From Verrucomicrobiales bacterium (GTDB taxonomy: Bacteria; Verrucomicrobiota; Verrucomicrobiia; Limisphaerales; UBA9464), in NCBI GenBank assembly GCA_003445095.1, contig DLVS01000417.1, forward strand, positions 1 through 9,669: a stretch of DNA of 9,669 nt, in the 5' to 3' direction. A model generated the notes under the pieces. That model had not been told where the DNA came from and made no database searches. It was given only the letters and a program-made list of their open reading frames with translations. Shown in pieces: positions 1 to 6,890 of this stretch; within the stretch, counting starts at the first letter, position 1; the number at the start of each line of letters is the position of its first letter. Position numbers and translations under genes: made by a program.

Positions 1-571
1 CCCAGAAGACCGAACGCCAGCCGAGCGCACTGACCAACCATCCCCCGACCGCCGGCCCCGCGGCCACCCCGATGGCTTGGGCGGCGGCAAATACACCCAT
101 TGCGCGGCCTCGTCGTCCGGGACCGGCAGCGCCCACGAGGATGGTCACGCTATTGGCCCCCAAGAGAGAGCCGCCAATCCCCTGCAGGATTCGGAAGGCG
201 ACCAGCGAGGAGAGCGACTCCGCCATTCCGCACAGCGCCGACGCCAGACTGAACAGCAGAAATCCCACGATATAGAGTCGCTTCCGTCCAGTCGTCTGCG
301 AGAGCCGGGCGAAGGGTGCGAGCGCCGCCGCGAAAGCCAAGAGATACCCGATGGCGACCCAACTGACCGAACTCAGCCCGCAATCGAACTCACGTTCCAA
401 CACCGGCAGTGCCAGTTGCACAATGCTGGCATCAAGCTGCCCGATGAACGCCCCTATGCACGTCGTCCCCACCACCAGCCAGAGATATCCGGAGCGTTTG
501 GCAATCCAATCCGGCGCCGGTGCTTCAAACGCTAAGGCAATCCGTTGAAAGAAACGTCGGGCTAGGTTCAT
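1..571 (-). CDS. MFS drug/solute exporter, DHA2 (EmrB/QacA-like) family, N-terminal part
   Basis: This gene encodes an inner-membrane major facilitator superfamily transporter, probably a proton-driven exporter of drugs or other small molecules. It reads 190 codons from the ATG at 571 and leaves the window at position 1, so the C-terminal half is missing. Seen: a short cytoplasmic N-terminus, then hydrophobic segments at about residues 29-46, 70-87, 98-115, 121-147 and 155-185. The first segment ends in LDASIVQLALP (46-56), which matches the LDxTIVNVALP signature of the DHA2 14-helix family. Loop 2-3 has a degenerate motif A (RLSQTTGRKRL, 89-99), with Gln where Asp is usual. Helix 5 carries the antiporter motif C (GPAVGG, 172-177). 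A GAGG sequence 6 bases upstream supports this ATG; an in-frame ATG at 589 would add six residues. The substrate cannot be told. The family is known to export antibiotics, bile salts and dyes. Confidence 0.9.
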   Translation of the reverse strand, partial: MNLARRFFQRIALAFEAPAPDWIAKRSGYLWLVVGTTCIGAFIGQLDASIVQLALPVLEREFDCGLSSVSWVAIGYLLAFAAALAPFARLSQTTGRKRLYIVGFLLFSLASALCGMAESLSSLVAFRILQGIGGSLLGANSVTILVGAAGPGRRGRAMGVFAAAQAIGVAAGPAVGGWLVSALGWRSVFW

Positions 572-577
572 CGGTTG

Positions 578-581
578 CCTC
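578..581 (-). promoter_or_regulatory. Shine-Dalgarno site of the MFS gene
   Basis: GAGG on the minus strand lies 6 bases before the ATG at 571. It favours this start over the in-frame ATG at 589, which would place the GAGG inside the coding region. It is one of only two clear Shine-Dalgarno sequences in the window. Confidence 0.6.
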
Positions 582-655
582 GTGAGCATGGCCACGGACT
601 CCTGTGCGTGACGATGTCTAGTATCTCCGGAATCGGACTACTTCCTGGGCTGGGA

Positions 656-680
656 CGTTTGGCTTGGGCGAGCCGAAACG
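656..680. repeat. Inverted repeat in the ilvE-MFS gap
   Basis: CGTTTGGCT (656-664) pairs with AGCC (671-674) and AAACG (676-680) around a 6-base loop, giving nine pairs with one bulged G. It lies 85 bases upstream of the MFS start in a 277-base gap (572-848) where I see no convincing gene and no clear promoter hexamers. No T-run follows on either strand, so a canonical intrinsic terminator is unlikely. It could be an operator for the exporter or a chance structure. Confidence 0.4.
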
Positions 681-848
681 GTGAGCGTCGAAACTGCCCC
701 GCCATTCCTCGGCTTTTCGGCGGCCCGGCCCGGAGTTGCCAACGAAGTGATTCAGATTGGCGTAGGGTCACCGCGAGAGACGGTTTCCCGGATAACGTGT
801 TAATTCCTTTCGAACGGTTCCACTCACTCCGCATCGCCCTTCGCCCGA

Positions 849-1724
849 CTAATCGCTGAAAATCATCTCGCCGTCGGTTTTAGTCTTCTCGTGGAACGCG
901 GCCACCAATTTGGCTGTGACGGGACCAGGCCGGCCGGTGCCGATCACGCGCCCATCCACTTTGACCACCGGGACGATTTCAGCCGCGGTGCCCGTGAGGA
1001 ACATTTCGTCCGCGATGAACAAGTCGTACCGCGTCAAATTGGGTTCCGACGACGTGATCCCCAGCTCGCGGGCGCAGTCGAGTACCGTATTTCGGGTGAT
1101 CCCGTACAACGCGCCGGCGCTCAGCGGCGGAGTATACAGGCGACCCTTTTGGACGATGAACACGTTGTCGCCGGTACATTCCGCAACGAAGCCTTCCGTG
1201 TTCAGCATGATCGCTTCTTCGACACCGGCGTTGTTCGCTTCGATCCGCGCGAGCACGTTGTTCAAGTAGTTGAGCGATTTGATGGCGGGGTTCACCGAAT
1301 TCACCAACATGCGCGTCGTTGGGACGGTCACAATGGTGAGGCCCTCCTGGTAATACTTGTCGGGATACAACTGAATCGTGCTGGCGATGATGATGACCGA
1401 AGCTTTGGGACAACGCCGAGGATCAAGCCCAAGCGTGCCTTTGCCCCGCGTTACGACCAACCGGATGTACCCTTCGCGGAGATTGTTTTGGCGGCACGTT
1501 TCGAGGGTGGCGGCGATCAGATCCGCGGGTGACATCGGAATCTCGAGGAGAAGCGCTTTGGCAGACCAGAACAGCCGTTCAATGTGCTCGCGCAGTTTGA
1601 AAACGCGGTTGTGATACATCCGGATGCCTTCGAATACGCCGTCGCCGTACAGGAGACCGTGATCGAACACGCTCACCTTGGCATCGGCTTCGTCGAAAAA
1701 CTGTCCGTCAATGTACACTTTCAT
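849..1724 (-). CDS. ilvE: Branched-chain amino acid aminotransferase (class IV, PLP-dependent)
   Basis: This cytoplasmic enzyme exchanges the amino group between glutamate and the 2-oxo acids of leucine, isoleucine and valine, the last step of their synthesis and the first of their breakdown. With the ATG at 1724 the protein has 291 residues, near the usual size for the short IlvE type. Seen: DHGLLYGDGVFEGIRMY (21-37), whose FEGIR part is typical of branched-chain enzymes rather than D-amino-acid aminotransferase or aminodeoxychorismate lyase. The PLP-binding lysine is K149 in AIKSLNYLNN, the Glu that contacts the pyridine nitrogen is E182 in VAECTGDN, and the phosphate-binding GTAAEIVPV lies near 245-253. 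The reading frame also starts at an upstream TTG (1730), but the ATG two codons in fits the family better. No Shine-Dalgarno sequence is visible. Neighbours do not belong to the same pathway. A D-amino-acid aminotransferase role is possible but less likely. Confidence 0.93.
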   Translation of the reverse strand: MKVYIDGQFFDEADAKVSVFDHGLLYGDGVFEGIRMYHNRVFKLREHIERLFWSAKALLLEIPMSPADLIAATLETCRQNNLREGYIRLVVTRGKGTLGLDPRRCPKASVIIIASTIQLYPDKYYQEGLTIVTVPTTRMLVNSVNPAIKSLNYLNNVLARIEANNAGVEEAIMLNTEGFVAECTGDNVFIVQKGRLYTPPLSAGALYGITRNTVLDCARELGITSSEPNLTRYDLFIADEMFLTGTAAEIVPVVKVDGRVIGTGRPGPVTAKLVAAFHEKTKTDGEMIFSD

Positions 1725-1779
1725 GCGCAAAGTTGCGGGAACCTAGGTGATCGGTGGCCAGCGAGGCAAGCAGCGCAAT

Positions 1780-1825
1780 GGGCGAGGTGGGGACGTCGCT
1801 GCGGCGCGTTCCCATCTAGATCCGC
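1780..1825. repeat. Possible decayed copy of the palindromic repeat
   Basis: This stretch begins GGGCGAGGTGG and ends GCGTTCCCATCTAGATCCGC. It resembles the start and end of copies A and B, but the CCGCGG core between GCGTTCC and CATCTA is missing and the middle is scrambled. The similarity is by eye and short, so this may be chance. It lies in the 268-base gap between ilvE and xerD (1725-1992), where I see no gene. Confidence 0.25.
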
Positions 1826-1918
1826 AGCAATGGTGATATTGAGGCGGGGAACGTGGGCAGGGTCTGGCGCGTGGGGCTTCCCAAGTTATCCCGCGGGCGA
1901 CTTCACCCGCAGGGCGGA

Positions 1919-1990
1919 TTAGATGGGGGCGAGGTGAAACTCGCCAATACCAACACGGTAGGACTGCGTTCCACCGCGGCCCCATTCAAT
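1919..1990. repeat. Palindromic interspersed repeat, copy A
   Basis: This 72-base unit starts 2 bases beyond the stop codon of xerD. Its left 32 bases (1921-1952) match copy B at 28 of 32 positions. Its right 34 bases (1957-1990) match copy B at 29 of 34, with a 20-base identical run, GCGTTCCACCGCGGCCCCAT. The left arm holds a perfect 6-bp hairpin, GGCGAG-GTGAAA-CTCGCC (1928-1945). The right arm holds a weaker one (1962-1981) with one wobble and one mismatch. The ends (TTAGATGGGG and CCCCATTCAA) are imperfect inverted repeats. It resembles REP-type elements in size, intergenic position and structure. A role in ending or stabilising the xerD transcript is possible but not shown. Confidence 0.8.
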
Positions 1991-1992
1991 TC

Positions 1993-2955
1993 TCACCGCG
2001 CGCGGGGATGGAACTGTTCATGCACTTCGCGCAAACGGGCTCCCGCGAGGTGCGTGTAAATCTCGGTCGTGCTGATGCTGGAATGTCCGAGCAATTCCTG
2101 AATCACGCGCAAGTCGGCGCCATGTTCCAGCAGGTGAGTTGCGAAGCTGTGCCGCAACATATGTGGAGTCACCGGTTCGAGAATTCCTGCGCGGCGGGCC
2201 CATTGTTTGATGCGCAACCACATCGTCACCTGAGCGAAGGCCGTGCCGCGTTGGGTAAGAAAAACATGACCGGGCGAACGGGGTCGGACGAGTTGCGGTC
2301 GCGCGGTTTCCAGATATCGGCGTAGCGCCGCGACTGCCGTTCGGCCCACGGGTACCACCCGCTCTTTGTTTCCCTTGCCAATCACGCTGACGAATCCCGC
2401 ATCAATATGGAGCTGTTCCAAACGCAGGGATCGCAACTCGGCGAGGCGAAGACCACTGGAGTAAGCCAATTCTAAGACCGCGTGATCGCACAAGTCCCGC
2501 GCTGTGGCACCTACCGCCGGAGGCGCAAGGAGACGATCGATTTGGTCCGCCGAAAGCGACTTGGGCAGAATCTTCCACCGGCGGGGCAGCGAAAGATTCT
2601 CGGCCGGGTTGACGGTCAGGAAGCCCTCGTTCGTGGCGAACTTGAAGAATCCTCGAATGGCGGCGACCTGAAGGTAGAGGGTCGCCGAACTGAGCTGTTT
2701 CGGTGAATCCGGGGAGTCGAGATGCGGGCGTTGCCGTTGGGCGTCGAGGAAAGCGAGGAGGTCAGCCGAACGGACTTCGTGCCAAGTTGGGCGGCCAAGC
2801 TGGTCGAGCCAGTGGGTTAATTGGCCGAGGGCGTGCTCGTAGGTCCGTTGCGTGTGGGCGGCGTGCCCGCGCTCATGACGCAAATGGACCAGGAATTCCT
2901 CGACAAGGGTGGACAACACCTCGCCAACGAAAGGGTGAAATCGAGACGCCGCCAA
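1993..2955 (-). CDS. xerD: XerC/XerD-type tyrosine site-specific recombinase
   Basis: Tyrosine recombinases of this type act in pairs to resolve chromosome dimers at dif during cell division. The 320-residue protein has the N-terminal SAM-like core-binding domain (about 14-112, with LVEEFLVHLRHERG) and the C-terminal catalytic domain (about 130-310). All catalytic residues are present at the spacing known from E. coli XerD: R170 (SGLRLAEL), K194 (GKGNKER), H265 and R268 (HMLRHSFATHLLEHGA), H291 (LLGHSS) and nucleophile Y300 (EIYTHL). The start is TTG at 2955, supported by AGGA 6 bases upstream; the in-frame GTG at 2919 is an alternative. Length and motif conservation point to a housekeeping recombinase rather than a phage or integron integrase. 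XerD is the closest call, but XerC cannot be excluded. Palindromic repeats lie on both sides. I saw no dif-like sequence in the window. Confidence 0.92.
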   Translation of the reverse strand: MAASRFHPFVGEVLSTLVEEFLVHLRHERGHAAHTQRTYEHALGQLTHWLDQLGRPTWHEVRSADLLAFLDAQRQRPHLDSPDSPKQLSSATLYLQVAAIRGFFKFATNEGFLTVNPAENLSLPRRWKILPKSLSADQIDRLLAPPAVGATARDLCDHAVLELAYSSGLRLAELRSLRLEQLHIDAGFVSVIGKGNKERVVPVGRTAVAALRRYLETARPQLVRPRSPGHVFLTQRGTAFAQVTMWLRIKQWARRAGILEPVTPHMLRHSFATHLLEHGADLRVIQELLGHSSISTTEIYTHLAGARLREVHEQFHPRAR

Positions 2956-2961
2956 CAGGAA

Positions 2962-2965
2962 TCCT
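2962..2965 (-). promoter_or_regulatory. Shine-Dalgarno site deciding the xerD TTG start
   Basis: AGGA on the minus strand lies 6 bases before the TTG at 2955. No ATG or GTG sits nearby in frame upstream, so this spacing is the main support for a TTG start. Confidence 0.55.
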
Positions 2966-3051
2966 GAGAACTTTGCCAGAGGAACGCACCACTCTCGGCG
3001 CGCAGCATCTCCCTGGCCTTCCCCTCAGCGACGTCACGAGCCCCAACGGGT

Positions 3052-3128
3052 TTAGATGGGGACGGGGTGAAACTCGCCCCTACCACCCGGACATGGTAAG
3101 GCCGCGTTCCACCGCGGCCCCATCTAAT
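3052..3128. repeat. Palindromic interspersed repeat, copy B (most complete)
   Basis: This 77-base unit lies about 95 bases upstream of the xerD start, in the 337-base gap between clpB and xerD (2956-3292). I see no gene in that gap. The whole unit is an imperfect palindrome. Left arm 3051-3085 and right arm 3094-3128 agree at 28 of 35 positions as inverted repeats, around the 8-base centre CCCGGACA. The ends are TTAGATGGGG and CCCCATCTAA. The right arm contains a perfect 7-bp hairpin, GGCCGCG-TTCCAC-CGCGGCC (3100-3119). The left arm hairpin around GTGAAA (3067-3072) is partly decayed. It has the same orientation as copies A and C. Confidence 0.85.
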
Positions 3129-3230
3129 CCGCTGCGCTGGTGGAGGCACGGCGGGGAATCAAGGAGACATTTCGGCTAGTGGGGTTACCCTTGTTCTCCC
3201 AGATCGACATGCCAGTCGCGCGACCGGTCG

Positions 3231-3262
3231 AGATAGGGACGAGGCGGAACTCGTCCTTACCA
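3231..3262. repeat. Half-copy C of the palindromic repeat, hairpin after clpB
   Basis: These 32 bases match the left arm of copy B (3054-3085) at 26 of 32 positions, and all six differences are transitions. The right half is absent or unrecognisable. The perfect 7-bp hairpin GGACGAG-GCGGAA-CTCGTCC spans 3237-3256, about 36 bases beyond the clpB stop codon. It could serve as the 3' end structure of the clpB transcript, but no T-run follows on the minus strand. Confidence 0.75.
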
Positions 3263-3292
3263 GGACTGGGGAGGCCATTGTCGACTTGAAGG

Positions 3293-5896
3293 TCAGCCTG
3301 GACGAAACTCGAGTTCGTCGTTGGATCCCACGGTCGCTTGAATCTTTGAGCCAGGACCAAATTCTCCCGCCAGGATCCGCGTAGCCAAGGGGTCCAACAA
3401 CTTCTCCTGAATCGCGCGTTTGAGCGGCCGGGCGCCAAACTGTGGATCATACCCTTCCTTCGCGATCAACCGCTTGGCCGCCTTATCCACCTCGAGTGTG
3501 AGCTGCTGTTGCGCCAATCGCTTCAACACTCCGCGCAGTTGAATCTCCACAATTTGCGCCAGTTCCGCTTCGTCGAGGCTTTGGAAGATCACGACATCGT
3601 CGAGCCGATTGAGAAATTCCGGTCGGAAATGCTTTCGTAACTCGGTCTTCACCTTGTCCTCCATGGAAGTTCGCGCGCCGATCGTGGTCCGGCCCTCCAT
3701 AAAATATTCCTGAATGATCGGTGAGCCGATGTTGGACGTCAGAATCACAATGGTGTTCTTGAAATCCACCGTGCGGCCTTGACCGTCAGTCAACCGACCA
3801 TCGTCCAGCACTTGCAGCAGCACGTTGAAGACGTCGGGATGTGCTTTCTCAATCTCGTCAAACAGGACGACGGAGTAGGGCCGCCGCCGGACTGCTTCGC
3901 TGAGCTGGCCGCCTTCGTCGTACCCCACGTATCCGGGGGGCGCACCCACCAAACGCGAGACCGTGTGCTTCTCCATGTATTCCGACATGTCGATCCGGAC
4001 CATCGCGTGGTCGTCGTCGAAGAGGAATTCCGCTAACGCCCGCGCCAATTCAGTTTTGCCGACGCCGGTGGGGCCGAGAAACATGAAGGAGCCGATGGGG
4101 CGATTCGGATCTCCGAGCCCCGAACGCGCGCGACGAACGGCATTGGCAACGGTGTGCACGGCTTGCTTCTGGCCCACCACTCGTTCCCCAAGCCGCTCTT
4201 CCATCTTCACCAATTTCTCTCGCTCGCCTTCAAGGAGCTTGGTTACCGGAATGCCAGTCCACGAAGCCACCACTCGTGCGATGTCGTCTTCCGTCACTTC
4301 TTGAGACAACAAGCGCTCACTTCCCGGAATCTCTTTCAGCGCTTTCTCAGCTGCTGTTAGTTGGCGTTGCAGCTCGGGAATACGGCCGTGTTCGATCTCC
4401 GCGGCCTTCCCGAGATCATGCGCCCGCTTCGCCAACTCGAGTTGGGTCCGTGCCTCCTCAATCTGCGCATTGACCTTACTGACGCCTTCCAGCGCTTTCT
4501 TCTCATTCTGCCACTGCGCGTTGAGCTTGCTTTGCTTCTCCTTGAGATTGGCCAATTCGGATTCGAGCCGTTTCAATCGCTCCCGAGCCGCGGAGTCCTT
4601 CTCCTTCGCGAGGGCGGTGCGCTCGATTTCGAACTGCATGATCTGCCGGTCAAGCTGGTCAATCGGGGTTGGTTTGGAATCGAGTTCCATCCGCAGCCGC
4701 GAGGCGGATTCGTCCACCAGGTCCACTGCCTTGTCGGGTAGAAAGCGATCGGAAATATACCGATGCGACAACGTGGCCGCCGCGACGAGGGCGCTGTCCT
4801 GAATCCTGACTCCGTGATGCGTTTCATACCGCTCCTTCAGTCCGCGGAGGATGGCGATCGTGTTTTCCACACTGGGTTCGCCAACGTAGACCGGCTGGAA
4901 CCGGCGTTCGAGCGCCGGATCTTTTTCGATGTGTTTGCGATACTCGTCGAGGGTGGTCGCGCCGATGGCCCGCAATTCGCCGCGGGCCAGTTGCGGCTTG
5001 AGCATATTGGCCGCGTCGCCCGCGCCTTCGGCTTTGCCGGCGCCCACGATCGTATGCAGCTCGTCAATGAACAGAATGATCTTGCCCTCGCTGGAGGTGA
5101 CTTCCTTGAGAAAGGCCTTCAGACGTTCCTCGAATTCCCCGCGGAATTTTGCGCCGGCGATCATCGCCCCGATGTCCATCGCGATGACCTTCTTGTTCCT
5201 CAGCGATTCCGGAACGTCGCCATCCACAATCCGTCTGGCGAGACCCTCGACGAGCGCGGTCTTGCCGACTCCTGGCTCGCCAATGAGTACCGGATTATTC
5301 TTCGTTCGACGCGTCAGCACTTGCATTACTCGCCGAATTTCATCGTCGCGCCCAATCACGGGATCGACTTTGCCTTGTCGCGCTAACGCAGTGAGATCGC
5401 GGCCGTATTTTTCGAGCGCCTGAAATTTCTCTTCGGGGTTCTGATCCGTCACTCGTTGATTTCCCCGAACTTCCACCAGGGCCTTCATCACGCCGTCGCG
5501 GGACACGCCATTGGCCGAGAAAATCTTCTTTAGCGAACTCCCACCTTTATCAAGCAAACCCAGCAACAGGTGTTCGGTGGAAGTGAAGTCGTCCTTGAGC
5601 TTCGCGGCCTCTTTGGTCGCGGCGGTCAGGACATTTTGGAAATCCTGACTCGGATAAACTTGAGACGCGCCACTGATCTTTGCCCGGCGGCCTAGCTCGG
5701 TTTCCAAGTCTCCGGTCAAACGAGGCAGCGTCGCGCCGAGCTTCTGTAGCAATTGAGGGATCAGGCTTTCATCCTGCCGGATCAACGCCAGGGCCAAGTG
5801 TTCTCCGTCCAGTTGCTGGTGGCTGAATTCTTGCGCGATTTGCTGCGCCGCGGACAACGCCTCTTGGGCTTTGATGGTAAATTTATCTAAGTTCAT
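3293..5896 (-). CDS. clpB: ClpB, ATP-dependent protein disaggregase (Hsp100)
   Basis: ClpB forms a cytoplasmic hexamer that, with DnaK/DnaJ/GrpE, pulls polypeptides out of aggregates after heat or other stress. From the ATG at 5896 it has 867 residues, against 857 in E. coli. Seen, in this numbering: N-terminal Clp repeat domain (1-145, [14 protein letters not shown] at the front); NBD1 with Walker A GEPGVGKT (206-213), Walker B IILFIDE (273-279) and arginine pair R331/R332; a long charged coiled-coil M domain (about 395-530) that marks ClpB rather than ClpA or ClpC; NBD2 with Walker A GPTGVGKT (608-615), Walker B VVLFDE (676-681), pore loop GYVG with Y656, and R764. Pore loop 1 reads AKFRGEFEE, with Phe at the usual Tyr251. 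No ClpP-binding IGF loop is present. An in-frame TTG at 5938 would add 14 residues unlike the family. No Shine-Dalgarno sequence is seen; a hairpin precedes the start. Confidence 0.97.
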   Translation of the reverse strand: MNLDKFTIKAQEALSAAQQIAQEFSHQQLDGEHLALALIRQDESLIPQLLQKLGATLPRLTGDLETELGRRAKISGASQVYPSQDFQNVLTAATKEAAKLKDDFTSTEHLLLGLLDKGGSSLKKIFSANGVSRDGVMKALVEVRGNQRVTDQNPEEKFQALEKYGRDLTALARQGKVDPVIGRDDEIRRVMQVLTRRTKNNPVLIGEPGVGKTALVEGLARRIVDGDVPESLRNKKVIAMDIGAMIAGAKFRGEFEERLKAFLKEVTSSEGKIILFIDELHTIVGAGKAEGAGDAANMLKPQLARGELRAIGATTLDEYRKHIEKDPALERRFQPVYVGEPSVENTIAILRGLKERYETHHGVRIQDSALVAAATLSHRYISDRFLPDKAVDLVDESASRLRMELDSKPTPIDQLDRQIMQFEIERTALAKEKDSAARERLKRLESELANLKEKQSKLNAQWQNEKKALEGVSKVNAQIEEARTQLELAKRAHDLGKAAEIEHGRIPELQRQLTAAEKALKEIPGSERLLSQEVTEDDIARVVASWTGIPVTKLLEGEREKLVKMEERLGERVVGQKQAVHTVANAVRRARSGLGDPNRPIGSFMFLGPTGVGKTELARALAEFLFDDDHAMVRIDMSEYMEKHTVSRLVGAPPGYVGYDEGGQLSEAVRRRPYSVVLFDEIEKAHPDVFNVLLQVLDDGRLTDGQGRTVDFKNTIVILTSNIGSPIIQEYFMEGRTTIGARTSMEDKVKTELRKHFRPEFLNRLDDVVIFQSLDEAELAQIVEIQLRGVLKRLAQQQLTLEVDKAAKRLIAKEGYDPQFGARPLKRAIQEKLLDPLATRILAGEFGPGSKIQATVGSNDELEFRPG

Positions 5897-6203
5897 GGAA
5901 ATGCTGGCTCGCAAGCCAGGTGCCGAAGGTTCGGGCAAAATCTGCGAGAAAACGCCACCGTGACGAATGCATCCTGCGCCGCGGCGTGACGACTCTCAAG
6001 CGATGTTGTGCCACGACTGACGCCCCGCAGCGCGGACGGAGGTCAGCGAAATCTCCGCCGCGGCTCCGTCGGAGCGGGTGGGATTGGTGATGGTTCGGGC
6101 CGGAGGAACACCGCGGAAAGTAAGCTCGATGATCAGGTCAGTCGCCCCGGTCGCCCCTCGCCGACTTGCATCTTCGGGCTGCGACTCCGTAGGTTCCCGC
6201 GCC
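5897..6203. promoter_or_regulatory. Divergent clpB/rex intergenic region
   Basis: The 307 bases between the divergent starts of clpB and rex must contain the promoters of both. I find no clear -35/-10 pair, no CIRCE-type operator and no full Rex box (TTGTGAANNNNTTCACAA). Two small hairpins stand out: CGGAG (6037-6041) with CTCCG (6053-6057), and GCTCC-GTC-GGAGC (6063-6075). Much of the right part (from 6078) is open in the rex frame, but it does not resemble Rex. Confidence 0.4.
5904..5919 (-). promoter_or_regulatory. Hairpin just upstream of the clpB start codon
   Basis: A perfect 6-bp stem, CTGGCT/AGCCAG, with loop TGCG on the minus strand, ends 7 bases before the clpB ATG. It occupies the place where a Shine-Dalgarno sequence would be, and none is recognisable there. 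In the mRNA it could limit ribosome access, as in RNA thermometers of heat-shock genes, but it lacks the ROSE or fourU signatures. It could equally be chance. Confidence 0.45.
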
Positions 6204-6836
6204 TTGAAGAAAGTCGCTCGACCCGTGATTCCACCAAAGACGATTTATCGCATGTCGGTGTACCTGCGTTGTCTTCAGCGACTACGGCAGAATCAGATTC
6301 AAACCGTTAGCAGCGAGGCCCTCGCTAGCGCCGCCGGAGTGAAATCGACTCAGCTGCGTAAGGATCTGACCTATTTCGGACAGTTCGGCACGCGCGGACT
6401 CGGTTATGACGTCCAACAGTTGTCCAAAATGATCGCGGACTTGCTGGGAACGAATCAACTACAGCCGGTGGTGCTGGTTGGAGTCGGACACCTAGGAACC
6501 GCGCTTTTAAGTTACCGCGGATTCGAACAAGAAGGGTTCGAGATCATTGCCGCCTTCGATATCGACCCTGATCGACCTCGGGACCGCCCCCTGAAAACTC
6601 CCGTGTATGCGCTCGAACGTCTGGGTCGGGTGGTTCACGATCGCCGAGTTCGGATGGCTATTCTGACCGTGCCTGCTTCCGCCGCGCAGGTCGTTGCCAA
6701 CCAACTAGTCGACCAAGGCATCTCCGGGATCCTTAATTTTTCGCCCGCGATGTTGTCGGTTCCTGACAATGTGATGGTGAAGAACGTAAACCTGGCCATC
6801 GAGCTTGAGAGCCTGAGCTATTTTGTGCAGCAATGA
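6204..6836 (+). CDS. rex: Redox-sensing transcriptional repressor Rex
   Basis: Rex is a cytoplasmic dimeric repressor that binds DNA when NAD+ is high and lets go when NADH rises, controlling respiration and fermentation genes. With the TTG at 6204 the protein has 210 residues, the usual size, and starts MKKVARPVIPPKTIYRMSVY. Seen: N-terminal winged helix with recognition region SSEALASAAGVKSTQLRKDL (36-55) followed by the Rex signature YFGQFGTRGLGYDV (57-70); Rossmann fold with the NADH-binding glycines GVGHLG (93-98) and acidic D119 at the end of the next strand (AFDID); conserved ILNFSP (177-182) and the C-terminal swapped helix (ELESLSYFVQQ). The frame is open back to 6078, with ATGs at 6078 and 6129, but the extra sequence is not Rex-like. 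The TTG has only a weak AGG 10 bases upstream, so the start is uncertain. No Rex operator was found in the window, so its targets are unknown. Confidence 0.93.
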   Translation: MKKVARPVIPPKTIYRMSVYLRCLQRLRQNQIQTVSSEALASAAGVKSTQLRKDLTYFGQFGTRGLGYDVQQLSKMIADLLGTNQLQPVVLVGVGHLGTALLSYRGFEQEGFEIIAAFDIDPDRPRDRPLKTPVYALERLGRVVHDRRVRMAILTVPASAAQVVANQLVDQGISGILNFSPAMLSVPDNVMVKNVNLAIELESLSYFVQQ

Positions 6837-6890
6837 TCGAATGGTGTGGCCACAGTCTGGACGGGCCAAACACAGACTCTAATGCTCGCT

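Noticed and set aside
568..834. 88-codon minus-strand open frame filling the ilvE-MFS gap, 14 bases after ilvE and overlapping the MFS start as ATGA
   Set aside because: The arrangement looks operon-like, but the protein is rich in Arg, Ser and Pro without any recognisable motif. Its third codon positions are not enriched in G/C as in the neighbouring genes, and it reads through the inverted repeat at 656-680. Probably chance.
890..902. 13-base match (GTGGAACGCGGCC) between the end of ilvE and the right arm of the palindromic repeat
   Set aside because: It lies in the conserved C-terminal coding part of ilvE and does not extend into the rest of the repeat, so it is most likely coincidence.
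1934..1940. GTGAAAC in the repeats as a possible parS half-site for ParB
   Set aside because: Only one half of the 16-base parS palindrome is present. The other half does not follow, and the match falls in the hairpin loop.
1993..2955. xerD as an integrase of a prophage or integron
   Set aside because: No phage, attC or cassette genes are nearby, and the catalytic spacing and length are those of housekeeping XerC/XerD.
3483..3491. TTATCCACC resembling a DnaA box, which with nearby parB might suggest an origin
   Set aside because: A single 8-of-9 match inside the clpB coding sequence, with no cluster of boxes and no AT-rich region. No origin is supported.
4573..5423. Several long open frames inside clpB on both strands
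   Set aside because: They are shadows of the clpB reading frame, which has full-length family similarity. None shows a motif of its own.
6001..6020. TTGTG near 6006 as part of a Rex operator before rex
   Set aside because: Only a half-site; the matching TTCACAA half is absent at the required spacing.
6078..6203. 42-residue N-terminal extension of Rex
   Set aside because: The residues before MKKVARPVIPPK are unlike any part of Rex, and the 210-residue form has the normal length. Kept only as a start-site uncertainty.
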